Positions 26,352-35,158 of a DNA stretch of 64,000 bases are shown one piece after another. Position 1 is the stretch's first letter. Every line of letters begins with the position of its first letter. The notes beneath the pieces are model-generated. The model ran no database searches and was not told the DNA's origin. It saw only the letters and a list, made by a program, of their open reading frames with translations. Source of the stretch: Bradyrhizobium sp. Arg816 (GTDB lineage: Bacteria; Pseudomonadota; Alphaproteobacteria; Rhizobiales; Xanthobacteraceae); NCBI RefSeq assembly GCF_029989365.1, contig NZ_JAPRAQ010000002.1, positions 124,001 through 188,000 on the forward strand. The letters run 5' to 3'. A program made the translations under genes and the position numbers.

Positions 26352-27854
26352 TTAAACCGGCCCCGTGCGGTCGCGAAAAGCCTCGACCATCAGGGGGTTA
26401 AGCCCGAGCTCATTGAGCGCTTCGCGGGCGCGGGCATTGTCTTGCGCCCGTCCTGCGAGCCGGTGACCCGAGAGCCGGTCGGGCAGCGCGGTGAGCAGGG
26501 CGCCCTGGCCGAGCCGGCGCGCCCATTCCTGGAGGTCGTTGGACAGGAAGCGGTAGCCGCCGACGGCCATGATGCCGGAGGGCGGCGCGGTGATGCAGAT
26601 CGCGCCGCTTGGACGGTCGAGCCGCGCGGCATAGCCGGTGTCGACATAATCGCGCGGCGGCTGCGCCGTCAGCGTGTCGCCGACCGGCTGCGGCGGCGCG
26701 TAGGCCGCGATCGGCACCATCGCTCCGCGCAGGCCGAGCGTGCCCCTGGGCGTCAGCAGGATCTCGCCGGCGATGGAGGAGCCGGACTGCTCGCGCGGGG
26801 CGCCGTGCGGCCCGGGCATCACCGCAACAGGCATGCCGTCCTCGCCGCGGCGGGCGCCGAACAGCCCGGCCTCGCCGAACAGATAGACGTCGGTCAGCGG
26901 TGCATGCGGCGCGATCCAGGCATCGCTCGCCGCCACCTGCTCGGGCGCGCGCCAGAGGCCGATGACGTTGCGCAAGCTCGGCATTCGCGCCGCGAGATCG
27001 GAATCGCCGAGCCGCAGCACGAGCTGCGCGGGGGCGATCAGCACCTCGCATTCGTGCTCGTTGATCTGCTGTTCCAGCACGTCGTTCTCGAAGGGATGAT
27101 GCAGCGCCAGCGTGCCGCCGCAGAGCAGCCACACCGCGAGCGAGGAGGCGAGGCCCGCGAACGACATCGGCGTGAACGCCGCCATCACGGTCGCGCCCTG
27201 CTTGATGTCGGCTTCCAGCGACATCGCGAGCCCGCCGGCGATCAGGCTGAAATGCGGCCGCGGCACCGGGCGAAAGCCTTCCGCGGTGACGTCGAAGGAG
27301 ATCATCGCCGCCTTGCGGCCGTCCTGGATCACCGCGCGCGTGGTGCCCGGCGGGCGGGCCAGCACGTCGTCGAGCGAGGCCATGCCCTCGGGCAGGTCGG
27401 CGCCGAAACCGCAGACGTAACGGATCGAGAAGGCCTCTGCGGCGGCGTGCATCGCGAGGTCGGAATAGCTGACGCCGTCGACCTTGCTCATGGTGACGAT
27501 GGCGCGCGCCGCGGTGCGGTTCAGTGCGGCGGTCAGTTCCGCATGGCGCCAGAGCAGCGGCAGCACGGCGACGACGAGCCCGGCGCGATGCGCGGCGAGC
27601 ACCGTCAGCACGAACTCGACCGTGGCAGGCAGCTGGATCGCGATGACGGAATTGGCCGGCAGGCCCGATTCGACGAAATGCGCCGACAGGGCCTCGATGG
27701 CGGTGTCGGCCTCGGCGTAGGTCATCCGCCGCGGCTGGTGGCCGGTCACGCGGGCCTTGTTGAGGGGATCGAGCAGAGCGGGCGCGTGCGGTTGCCGCAT
27801 CAGCGTGCGCTGAAACAGCGTGTCGAGCGTCGGCGATACGGCTGGCTGATTCAC
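26352..27854 (-). CDS. Acyl-CoA-synthetase-like (AMP-ligase fold) protein lacking the ATP P-loop
   Basis: The 500-aa protein has the start of an adenylate-forming enzyme (MTYAEADTAIEALSAHFVESGL; VIAIQLPATVEFVLTVLAAHRAG) and later subdomain features (FTPMSFAGLASSLAVWLLCGGTLALHHPF; VYLFGEAGLFG; YVDTGYAAR). The usual TSGTTGxPK phosphate loop is absent, replaced near residues 175-190 by MISFDVTAEGFRPVPR, and the C-terminal lysine region is also poor. It probably no longer adenylates, or uses another substrate. It starts four bases after the stop of the binding-protein gene, so the two form an operon. Confidence 0.72.
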   Translation of the reverse strand: MNQPAVSPTLDTLFQRTLMRQPHAPALLDPLNKARVTGHQPRRMTYAEADTAIEALSAHFVESGLPANSVIAIQLPATVEFVLTVLAAHRAGLVVAVLPLLWRHAELTAALNRTAARAIVTMSKVDGVSYSDLAMHAAAEAFSIRYVCGFGADLPEGMASLDDVLARPPGTTRAVIQDGRKAAMISFDVTAEGFRPVPRPHFSLIAGGLAMSLEADIKQGATVMAAFTPMSFAGLASSLAVWLLCGGTLALHHPFENDVLEQQINEHECEVLIAPAQLVLRLGDSDLAARMPSLRNVIGLWRAPEQVAASDAWIAPHAPLTDVYLFGEAGLFGARRGEDGMPVAVMPGPHGAPREQSGSSIAGEILLTPRGTLGLRGAMVPIAAYAPPQPVGDTLTAQPPRDYVDTGYAARLDRPSGAICITAPPSGIMAVGGYRFLSNDLQEWARRLGQGALLTALPDRLSGHRLAGRAQDNARAREALNELGLNPLMVEAFRDRTGPV

Positions 27855-27858
27855 GGCG

Positions 27859-29706
27859 TCACTTCGCTTGCGGCTGCCCCTTCGACCACCAGGTCTCCGG
27901 CAGGTAGCCGGACAGCGCGGTGGCCTTTGGCCGTTCTATCCGATTCCAGCGCGCGATCCATTGCTCGGATACGTTAAACAGGGGGATTGTATAGAAACCG
28001 GAGATCAAGGCGCGGTCGAGCGCGCGCACCGCCGAGACGAAGGCCGTGTGATCACGGGCCTCGAGGAGAGCGTCGATCATGGCATCGACGGCGGGATCTT
28101 TGGCGCCCATGTAGTTGCGGGTGCCCGGATTGTCGGCGGCCGCGCTGCCCCAATAGAAATACTGCTCGTTGCCGGGCGACAGCGACTGGTCCCAGCGGTT
28201 CTGGATCATGTCGAACTCGTAGCCGAGCCGGCGCTGGTCGAACTGCACGGGATCGACCGCGCGAACGCTCGGCTCGATGCCGGCGCGCTTGAGGTCGCGC
28301 TGGAACGCGAGCGCGATGCGCTCCTGGTCGCGGGTCGTCACCAGCATCTCGAAGGTGAAGGGGGCTTTTGTCACGCGGTTACGCAGGACGGTGCCGTCGA
28401 GATCGTAGCCGGCGTCCGACAGCAGCTTGAGTGCCGCGCGCAGCGTCGTCCGGTCGCGCCCCGAGCCGTCGGTGACGGGCAGGTGGTAGCTGCCGTCCAT
28501 GATGTCGGGCGGGATCTGCGCGGCGAAGGGCTTCAGCAGTTCGCGTTCGCGCGCATCGGCAGGCCGGCCATAGGCCGAGAGGTCGGAGCCGGCGAAATAG
28601 CCGGCAACGCGCGAATAGAGTCCGAAGAAATAGTTGCGGTTGACCAGCTCGAAATCGAACAGCAGCGTCAGTGCCTGGCGCACGCGGATGTCGGCGAAGA
28701 TCGGACGGCGCGTGTTGAACACCAGGAATTCGGAAGGCTGCGGCACGCCGGGTTTGATGGTGTCGCGGATCACTTCGCCGCTTCTGGCGGCTGGAAAGTC
28801 GTAACCGTCGTGCCAGCGCAGCGGCTCGTGCTCGACGCGGAAATCATAGAGGCCGCGCTTGAAGGCTTCGAACTGGCCGTTGGCCTCGCGAAAATAGTCG
28901 AGCCTGATCTCGTCGAAATTGTAGAGCCCGCGATTGATGGGCAGGTCGCGGCCCCAATAGTCGGGATTGCGGGTCAAGCTCACGCTGGCACCGGGCTTCA
29001 CCGCCATGATCCGATACGGGCCCGAGCCGATCGGGCCGGTCAGCGTCGTCTCCTCGAAGGTCGCGACGTCCACTGCATGCTTCGGCAGGATCGGCATCAG
29101 GCCGAGGATCAGCGGCAATTCCCGGTCGTTGGCGCCGGCCAGGTCGAAGCGGACGGTGAGAGGGTCGGGCGCCTCGGCCTTGGCAACCTTAGAGTAATAT
29201 TGCCGATGGTTGGGGCGGCCGTGATCGCGCAGCAGCTGCCAGGAGAACAGCACATCCTCCGCCAGGACCGGCTTGCCGTCGGAGAAGCGGGCGCGGGGAT
29301 CTAGGCGGAACGTGACAAAGCTCCGCGCGTCATCGGTCTCGACCGATCTGGCGATAAGGCCGTAGAGCGTGAACGGCTCGTCATTGCCGCGCGCGAGCAG
29401 GCTCTCGATCACGTAGTTCCGCACCGGCTGCACGGCCAGTCCCTTGACGATGAAGGGATTGAGGCTGTCGAAGGTACCGAGAATGCCCCAGGTCAGCCGG
29501 CCGCCCTTGGGGGCATCGGGGTTGGCGTAGGGCATGTGGGTGAAATCGGCCGGCATCGCCGGCCTGCCGTGCATCGCGATCGCATGGGCTTCCTCAGCCC
29601 GTACGCCGCTTGCGGAGAGCGCGGAGGCGAGGACCAAGGCGAGAAGACTGAGGCGGGTGCCAAGGCCCTCAAGAAGGCCCTCGAGAAGGCGCTGGAACAT
29701 GGACAT
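27859..29706 (-). CDS. Extracellular solute-binding protein, family 5 (peptide/nickel type)
   Basis: The protein has about 615 aa, with a signal peptide ending ASGVRA after a hydrophobic stretch (LSLLALVLASALSAS). It is a periplasmic binding protein of the oligopeptide (SBP_bac_5) family. GPIGSGPYRI, NPDYWGRDLP and FDEIRLDYFREANGQFEAFKRG are the usual signatures, and NTRRPIFADIRVRQALTLLFD belongs to the C-lobe. Related proteins (YejA type) deliver peptides to an ABC importer, but no permease or ATPase lies beside it. Start codons GTG 29712, ATG 29706 and ATG 29700 are all possible. It is followed after four bases by the AMP-ligase-like gene. Confidence 0.9.
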   Translation of the reverse strand: MSMFQRLLEGLLEGLGTRLSLLALVLASALSASGVRAEEAHAIAMHGRPAMPADFTHMPYANPDAPKGGRLTWGILGTFDSLNPFIVKGLAVQPVRNYVIESLLARGNDEPFTLYGLIARSVETDDARSFVTFRLDPRARFSDGKPVLAEDVLFSWQLLRDHGRPNHRQYYSKVAKAEAPDPLTVRFDLAGANDRELPLILGLMPILPKHAVDVATFEETTLTGPIGSGPYRIMAVKPGASVSLTRNPDYWGRDLPINRGLYNFDEIRLDYFREANGQFEAFKRGLYDFRVEHEPLRWHDGYDFPAARSGEVIRDTIKPGVPQPSEFLVFNTRRPIFADIRVRQALTLLFDFELVNRNYFFGLYSRVAGYFAGSDLSAYGRPADARERELLKPFAAQIPPDIMDGSYHLPVTDGSGRDRTTLRAALKLLSDAGYDLDGTVLRNRVTKAPFTFEMLVTTRDQERIALAFQRDLKRAGIEPSVRAVDPVQFDQRRLGYEFDMIQNRWDQSLSPGNEQYFYWGSAAADNPGTRNYMGAKDPAVDAMIDALLEARDHTAFVSAVRALDRALISGFYTIPLFNVSEQWIARWNRIERPKATALSGYLPETWWSKGQPQAK

Positions 29707-29976
29707 CGGCACACGTTGATTCGAGGACCTGCGGGCCTGAATCCTATCACAAGGAATTTCACGGATCGCAGGCCCGGGAGCGGTTCAAGGCGTTGTCAAA
29801 GACGCTTGTCGGCATTGATCTTTCCGTCGGCCACGTTAAGAAGGCACGCAATCGCGCACGAGCGCCGAGCCCGTCACTTATCCGCCTCAATTGACGGGGA
29901 GAGAGCCGCGCCAGGCGGCTCGGTTCGGTGCTTCGGAGCGGTTCGGGCACTTCCCGTTCAGAAAGGGTTTTCCGCA

Positions 29977-30810
29977 ATGAATTTCCGTTACTTGGCCGCG
30001 TCCGTCCGGCCGCGCGGGCGACTTTTCGCCCTGTTGACGGCGACGGCGTTGGTCGTCCCGTTTGCTGCTGAGGCCCAGGCTCCCGCGCCGGCCCCCGGCG
30101 CGCCTGCCGCGCCCAAGGCGGCCCCGGCCGCCCCGAAAGCCGCTCCCAAGGCGGCTCCGAAGGCTCCCGCGCCGGCCGCCCAGGCTCCCGCCCAGCCGGC
30201 TCCCGCGCCGGGCGCTCCGGCGCAGCAGGGCGCGGCCGCCCAGCCGGCTGATCAGCAGATCCAGCTGATCTATGCCCCCTGGACCAAGTTCTGCCTCAAG
30301 GGTCAGGACGCCAACGCCAAGCAGGTCTGCTTCACCGGCAAGGACGGCCGCATCGAATCGGGCCAGCCTGTCATCGCGGCCGTGATCATCGAGCCGGAAG
30401 GCGAGCCCAAGAAGATCCTGCGCGTGACGCTGCCGCTCGGCATGCAGCTCGTGCACGGCACCCGCATCATCGTGGACAACAACGCGCCGTTGCAGAGCCC
30501 CTATGTGATCTGCTTCCAGAACGGCTGCATGTCCGACTACGAGGCCACGCCCGAGCTCATCGGCAACATGAAGAAGGGCCAGAACCTCGTTGTCCAGGCG
30601 ATCAATGCCAACGGCGCGCCCCTGACGCTGCCGCTGCCGCTCGCCGGAGAATTCCAGAAGGCCTATGACGGTCCGCCGACGGATCCGAAGGTGTTCGAGG
30701 AAACCCAGAAGAAGCTCCAGGAAGAGCTTCAGAAGAAGGCCGACGAGCAGCGCAAGAAGCTCGAGCAGAACGGTGGCGCGCCCGGCGCGGCTCCGGCTGG
30801 TCAGAAGTAA
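29977..30810 (+). CDS. Invasion-associated locus B (IalB) family exported protein
   Basis: The 277-aa protein has a signal peptide (about 1-34, ending AAEAQA) and an Ala/Pro/Lys low-complexity segment (35-85). The IalB domain follows: IYAPWTKFCLKG, VCFTGKDGRIESG, LRVTLPLGMQLVHGTRIIVD, and a Cys-containing YVICFQNGCMSDYEATPELI. The C-terminal tail (from about 240) is a Gln/Lys/Glu coiled coil. Rhizobial homologues are periplasmic or outer-membrane-associated proteins; their role in envelope function is poorly defined. The ATG at 29977 gives the signal peptide; the longer open frame upstream is not coding. A strong terminator follows. Confidence 0.9.
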   Translation: MNFRYLAASVRPRGRLFALLTATALVVPFAAEAQAPAPAPGAPAAPKAAPAAPKAAPKAAPKAPAPAAQAPAQPAPAPGAPAQQGAAAQPADQQIQLIYAPWTKFCLKGQDANAKQVCFTGKDGRIESGQPVIAAVIIEPEGEPKKILRVTLPLGMQLVHGTRIIVDNNAPLQSPYVICFQNGCMSDYEATPELIGNMKKGQNLVVQAINANGAPLTLPLPLAGEFQKAYDGPPTDPKVFEETQKKLQEELQKKADEQRKKLEQNGGAPGAAPAGQK

Positions 30811-30832
30811 GCGGGCTCAAATCCCGGACATG

Positions 30833-30862
30833 AAAAAGGCGCTCGGTTCGAGCGCCTTTTTT
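30833..30862 (+). terminator. Intrinsic terminator of the ialB-family gene
   Basis: AAAAAGGCGCTCG and CGAGCGCCTTTTTT form a stem of 8 G/C-rich pairs (30838-30845 with 30849-30856), extended by A/T pairs around a GTT loop. It ends in six T. It starts 22 bases after the stop codon. Confidence 0.92.
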
Positions 30863-30907
30863 GCTGGCCGCTTGATGGCGGCAAAACTCAATTCAAGCGG
30901 CGGCCGG

Positions 30908-31240
30908 TCAGTTCAGCGACGGATTGCGCGGGCGATAGCCGCCGGTTTTGTCCTTGATGAAGATCTCGGCAACCTGGGAATGGCGGATCGGCTCGCCGGA
31001 ATCGTCCGGCACCAGGTTCTGCTCGGAGACGTAGGCGACGTATTCCGACTCAGCGTTCTCCGCGAGCAGGTGATAGAACGGCTGGTCCTTGTGAGGCCGC
31101 ACCTCTTCGGGAATCGACAGCCACCATTCCTCGGTGTTGTTGAATTCCGGATCGATGTCGAAGATCACCCCCCGGAACGAGAAGATCCGGTGGCGCACGA
31201 CCTGTCCGATCTGGAATTTGGCGGTCCTCGCTTTAATCAT
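30908..31240 (-). CDS. hspQ: Heat shock protein HspQ (YccV-like, hemimethylated-DNA-binding family)
   Basis: The 110-aa protein matches HspQ: KFQIGQVVRHRIFSFRGVIFDIDPEF, then HKDQPFYHLLAE and YVSEQNLVPDDSGEP. In enterobacteria HspQ is a heat-induced adaptor/enhancer of Lon, and the family was earlier named for hemimethylated DNA binding. The start at 31240 gives the normal family N-terminus; a longer frame starting at 31363 is unlikely. It is divergent from the AEC transporter across 106 bp. Confidence 0.92.
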   Translation of the reverse strand: MIKARTAKFQIGQVVRHRIFSFRGVIFDIDPEFNNTEEWWLSIPEEVRPHKDQPFYHLLAENAESEYVAYVSEQNLVPDDSGEPIRHSQVAEIFIKDKTGGYRPRNPSLN

Positions 31241-31346
31241 TCCCCGTCGATAGACCAGGATTGTGGCCGATGCTAGTGCCCTGATCTGGAATTGACCTTC
31301 GACTAAGGGGTGGATAACCCCCAAATCTTCAGAAAACACTTTATCA

Positions 31347-32300
31347 ATGATCGATATCCTCAATCTGGCGCTACCTTATTTCGGCTTGATCTTTGTCGGA
31401 TTCGCCTGCGGCAAAGTCAAATCGCTGCCGGAATCGGGCCTCGCCTGGATGAACTTTTTCCTGCTCTACGTGTCGCTGCCGGCGCTGCTGTTTGCGATCA
31501 TGTCGAAGACGCCGTTTGCGGAATTGAACAACCCGCCGTTCCTGGTCGCGACCACGCTGTCCACCGTTGTGGCATTCACCCTGGCGCTGATCGTCGGCAA
31601 GGTTTTGGGACGGCTGACGCTGCGCGAGGCGACGCTTGCGGGCCTCTCCGGAGGCTATGGCAATATCGGCTATATGGGGCCGGGGCTGGCGCTCGCCGTG
31701 CTTGGGCCGAAGGCCTCGGCGCCGACCGCGCTGATCTTCTGCTGCGACAGCATCTTCCTGTTCACGATCGTGCCGCTGCTGATCGAGCTCTCCGACCGCG
31801 ACCATCCCTCGTTGGTCCATGCCTTCGGCGTCGTGCTGAAGCAGATCGTGCTCAACCCGCTGATCATGTCAGCCTGCTTTGGCGCGGCCGTGGCGGCGCT
31901 TCATATCGAGATGCCGGTCGCACTCGACCGCACCATCACGTTCCTTCAGAACGCAGCCGCACCGACCGCGCTGTTCGTGCTCGGTGTGACCGTGGCGCTC
32001 CGCCCGTTCAACCGGGTGCCGTGGGAGGTGCCGGGTGTGATCGCGGTGAAGCTATTGATCCACCCGCTGGCCGCGTTCGGCCTGATGCTGGCGTTCGGAC
32101 CGTTCGCGCAGCCCTGGGCCGCGACCGCCGTGCTGATGGCCTCGCTGCCGCCGGCGCTGAACGTGTTCGTGATCGCCCGGCAGAACGACGCCTGGATCGA
32201 ATCCGCCTCCGTCGCGGTGCTGCTCGGGACCTTCGCGTCCGTGGTCACGCTGACCAGCGTGATGTGGGCGATCCAGACCGGCCGGCTGGCGTTTCCGTAA
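31347..32300 (+). CDS. AEC (auxin efflux carrier) family transporter
   Basis: The 317-aa inner-membrane protein has about ten TM helices. SGGYGNIGYMGPGLALAVLG in the first half and AAPTALFVLGVTVALRP in the second are the paired AEC signatures, the latter near the unwound helices that form the substrate site. SLPPALNVFVIARQ is another typical segment. Bacterial members export or import organic acids such as malate or malonate; the substrate here cannot be read from sequence. Confidence 0.9.
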   Translation: MIDILNLALPYFGLIFVGFACGKVKSLPESGLAWMNFFLLYVSLPALLFAIMSKTPFAELNNPPFLVATTLSTVVAFTLALIVGKVLGRLTLREATLAGLSGGYGNIGYMGPGLALAVLGPKASAPTALIFCCDSIFLFTIVPLLIELSDRDHPSLVHAFGVVLKQIVLNPLIMSACFGAAVAALHIEMPVALDRTITFLQNAAAPTALFVLGVTVALRPFNRVPWEVPGVIAVKLLIHPLAAFGLMLAFGPFAQPWAATAVLMASLPPALNVFVIARQNDAWIESASVAVLLGTFASVVTLTSVMWAIQTGRLAFP

Positions 32301-32306
32301 GCGAGC

Positions 32307-33491
32307 CTACCGCCGCCACGTCGGGGTCAGGCCCTCGCGCATGGCGAAGCGCCGCAGCGGGCCGATGGCGCCGAGCAGGTGCATGCCGACCGCGCGGACC
32401 GGCTGGAGCGGCAGGAAATCGTTGAGCAGGGAGCGGTTGGCGATGTCGATCGCAAACGTTCGGCTCAAAATATCCGGGCGCCGCGCCCGGTCGTAGCGCT
32501 TGAGCACGTCGGGCGCGCCGGGATCCTGGCCCGCAGCGATGGCTTCGCCCGCAAGCCTGGCGATGTCAGCGGCATCGCGCAGACCAAGGTTGAGGCCCTG
32601 GGCTCCGATCGGCGGGACCACATGGGCGGCTTCGCCGACCAGCGCGATGCGATCGCGGCCGAAGGATTTTGGACGTTCGATCGCCAGCGGAAACAGGTTG
32701 CGGCCCGGCTCGACCGTCATGCGTCCCAAAATGGAATGCGACTGCTTCTCGATCGCGGCGGACAGCTCCGCGTCGCTCAAGCCGCGAAGCCGCTCGGCCT
32801 CGGCGGGGGCCGAGACCCAGACGATGCTGGAGCGGTCGCCGGGCAGGGGCACGAACACGCAAGGGCCATGCGGCGTGTGGAACTCGGTCGAGACGTTGCG
32901 ATGCGGGCGCGCGTGGCCGACGTTGAAGGTCAGCGCGGTCTGCGTCAGGTCGCGCCGCGTCACGGCGATGCCGGCGGCTTCCCGGCACAGCGAGTGCCGG
33001 CCGTCGGCGCCGACCACGAGCCGGGCCGAGAGGAATTGAGCGGACGCCGTGCGGACCGCGACGTCGTCGGCTTCGATGACGACGCTTTCGGCCTCGTCAT
33101 CGCAACGGACGAGGTTGGGCAACTCGGCCGCGCGTTCTTCCATTGCCAGCATCAGCGAGCGGTTGTCGATGTTGTAGCCGAAGGCGTCGAGCGCGATTTC
33201 GTGGCAGGAGAACCGGACCTCCGGCGCCCGGAACAGCCGGCCGGTGTCGTCGACGAGGCGCATGATTTCAAGCGCGGCCGCCTTGCCCTTGCAGCGCGGC
33301 CAGACGTCGAGGCCCTCCAGGAGATCGACGGAGGCGCCGAGCAGGGCGGTGGTGCGGTTGTCGGCATAGGGCACGCGCCGCGCCACCAGCGCGGTCCGCG
33401 CGCCGGCCTGCGCCAGTGCGATGGCGGCCGCCAGTCCAGCCGGTCCGCCGCCGATCACGGCCGCGTCATGGAGTGTCGATGCATCTGTCAT
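32307..33491 (-). CDS. UbiH/UbiF-family FAD-dependent hydroxylase
   Basis: The 394-aa flavoprotein mono-oxygenase has the FAD dinucleotide motif AVIGGGPAGLAAAIALAQAG (residues 11-30), the mid-domain VVGADGRHSLCRE, and the C-terminal GD-like motif DRIALVGEAAHVVPPIGAQGLNLGLRDAADIARL. UbiH/UbiF/Coq6 relatives hydroxylate the ubiquinone ring, which is the likely role, although the exact position is not determinable. The ATG at 33491 precedes the FAD motif at normal spacing; upstream open frame to 33749 is not protein-like. It is divergent from pcs across 129 bp. Confidence 0.88.
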   Translation of the reverse strand: MTDASTLHDAAVIGGGPAGLAAAIALAQAGARTALVARRVPYADNRTTALLGASVDLLEGLDVWPRCKGKAAALEIMRLVDDTGRLFRAPEVRFSCHEIALDAFGYNIDNRSLMLAMEERAAELPNLVRCDDEAESVVIEADDVAVRTASAQFLSARLVVGADGRHSLCREAAGIAVTRRDLTQTALTFNVGHARPHRNVSTEFHTPHGPCVFVPLPGDRSSIVWVSAPAEAERLRGLSDAELSAAIEKQSHSILGRMTVEPGRNLFPLAIERPKSFGRDRIALVGEAAHVVPPIGAQGLNLGLRDAADIARLAGEAIAAGQDPGAPDVLKRYDRARRPDILSRTFAIDIANRSLLNDFLPLQPVRAVGMHLLGAIGPLRRFAMREGLTPTWRR

Positions 33492-33620
33492 GGAACGACA
33501 ATTGACATGCTGCGCGGCAAATTCAAGCCCGGCTATATTTCCTTGATTTTGTGGCGAATTGTGCGACCGAGCGCCGCAATGGCGGATGTGCAAAGCGGTC
33601 TCATTCTGATAGCAGAAGCC

Positions 33621-34346
33621 ATGGATACCCAAGAGGATTCCCTGAAGCCGAAACCGGCGATCCGCGCCGCGGCTTTTTCGGTGCACATCTTCACCGCATT
33701 CGGCGCGGCCATCGCGCTGCTGGCGATGCTGGAGGCCGTGCGCGAGCATTGGGCGGCGATGTTTCAGTGGCTGGGCGTCGCCCTGATCATCGATGCGATC
33801 GACGGGCCGATCGCCCGCCTGCTGAAGGTCAAGGACGTGCAGCCGAACTGGTCGGGAGACGTGCTCGATCTCGTGGTCGACTTCGTCACCTATGTGTTCG
33901 TGCCGGCCTATGCGATCGTGGCGAGCGGGCTGTTGCTGCCGGTGGCCGCGCCGCTGCTCGGCATCGCCATCATCGTCACCAGCGCACTATATTTCGCCGA
34001 TCTGCGCATGAAGGCGGACGACAATCATTTTCGCGGCTTTCCGGCGCTGTGGAATGCGGCGGCGTTCTATCTGTTCCTGCTGCACTGGCCGCCGCTGGTA
34101 TCGACGCTGCTGGTCGCGGCGCTTGTCGTGCTGACCTTCGTGCCGTTCCACGTGCTGCATCCGGTCCGGGTCGTGCGGCTGCGCTGGCTGACGATGTCGC
34201 TGATCGCGATCTGGGCCGTGCTCGGCCTCTATGTGCTGGAGATGGATTTTCGCGTCGGCACCGGCGTGACCATCGTGCTCTGCGCCATCGCGCTCTGGAT
34301 CAGCTTCAGCGACGCATTGATCCGCCTGGCAAGATCCTTCGCATGA
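33621..34346 (+). CDS. pcs: Phosphatidylcholine synthase (CDP-alcohol phosphatidyltransferase)
   Basis: Pcs condenses choline with CDP-diacylglycerol to phosphatidylcholine, a route typical of symbiotic and pathogenic bacteria that see host choline. The 241-aa protein has about seven TM helices and the CDP-alcohol phosphotransferase signature, visible as DAIDGPIARLL with GDVLDLVVDFVTYV (DG..AR, then G...D...D). FRGFPALWNAAAFYLFLL is another Pcs-typical segment. The ATG at 33621 was chosen; one at 33579 would add 14 residues. Its TGA overlaps the ATG of the next gene (ATGA). Confidence 0.92.
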   Translation: MDTQEDSLKPKPAIRAAAFSVHIFTAFGAAIALLAMLEAVREHWAAMFQWLGVALIIDAIDGPIARLLKVKDVQPNWSGDVLDLVVDFVTYVFVPAYAIVASGLLLPVAAPLLGIAIIVTSALYFADLRMKADDNHFRGFPALWNAAAFYLFLLHWPPLVSTLLVAALVVLTFVPFHVLHPVRVVRLRWLTMSLIAIWAVLGLYVLEMDFRVGTGVTIVLCAIALWISFSDALIRLARSFA

Positions 34347-35077
34347 TGCACCTCCTCACGAGCCCTGAAGCCTGGGCCGCGCTACTCACCTTGACCGCGC
34401 TCGAGATCGTGCTCGGCATCGACAACGTCATCTTCCTGTCGGTGATCGTCTCGCGCATCCCCGAGAAGCAGGCCCACCGCGCCCGCCAGATCGGGCTCGC
34501 TCTGGCGCTGATCTTCCGCATCATCTTGCTCAGCCTGCTGGTCTGGCTGATCGGCCTGACCGCGCCGGTGTTTTCGTTTTCAGGTTACGGCTTCTCTTGG
34601 CGCGATCTCATCCTGATCGGCGGCGGCCTGTTCCTGATCGCCAAGGCGACGCACGAGATCCACGCCGAGGTCGAAGCCGATGACGGCGAGGGCGACCGCG
34701 AATCCGGTGGCAACGCCTTCTTCTGGGTGATCGTCCAGATCATCATCATCGACATCGTGTTCTCGCTGGACTCGATCATCACCGCGATCGGCATGGCGCA
34801 GGATATCGAGATCATGATCGCGGCGGTCGTGATCGCCTGCCTGGTCATGTACATTTCGTCGGGGCCGGTGTCGCGATTCGTCGCGGAGCATCCGACCACC
34901 AAGATGCTGGCGCTGGCGTTCCTGGTGCTGATCGGCGTCGCGCTGGTCGCGGACGGATTCCAATTCCACATTCCGCGCGGCTACATCTACTTCGCAATTG
35001 CGTTCTCGGCGGCGGTGGAATTCTTCAACGTGCTGGCGAAGCGCAACCGCAGGAAAGTCCGCAAGTCGTCCGTTTAG
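34343..35077 (+). CDS. TerC family integral membrane protein
   Basis: The 244-aa protein has seven or eight TM helices with the acidic intramembrane motifs of TerC: EIVLGIDNVIFLSVI in the first helix region and DIVFSLDSIITAIGM in the middle. A cytoplasmic acidic/His loop (HEIHAEVEADDGEGDRES) lies between. TerC/Alx proteins transport Mn2+ or protect exported metalloproteins. Translation is coupled to pcs by a 4-bp overlap. Confidence 0.9.
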   Translation: MMHLLTSPEAWAALLTLTALEIVLGIDNVIFLSVIVSRIPEKQAHRARQIGLALALIFRIILLSLLVWLIGLTAPVFSFSGYGFSWRDLILIGGGLFLIAKATHEIHAEVEADDGEGDRESGGNAFFWVIVQIIIIDIVFSLDSIITAIGMAQDIEIMIAAVVIACLVMYISSGPVSRFVAEHPTTKMLALAFLVLIGVALVADGFQFHIPRGYIYFAIAFSAAVEFFNVLAKRNRRKVRKSSV

Positions 35078-35158
35078 CCGTTCCAATCTGGGTCGAGTTG
35101 ACAAGGCGGGCGCGATGTCTTTCGCTCAGCGGCGAGAAGACCGAGAGGAGGTCAGGTG

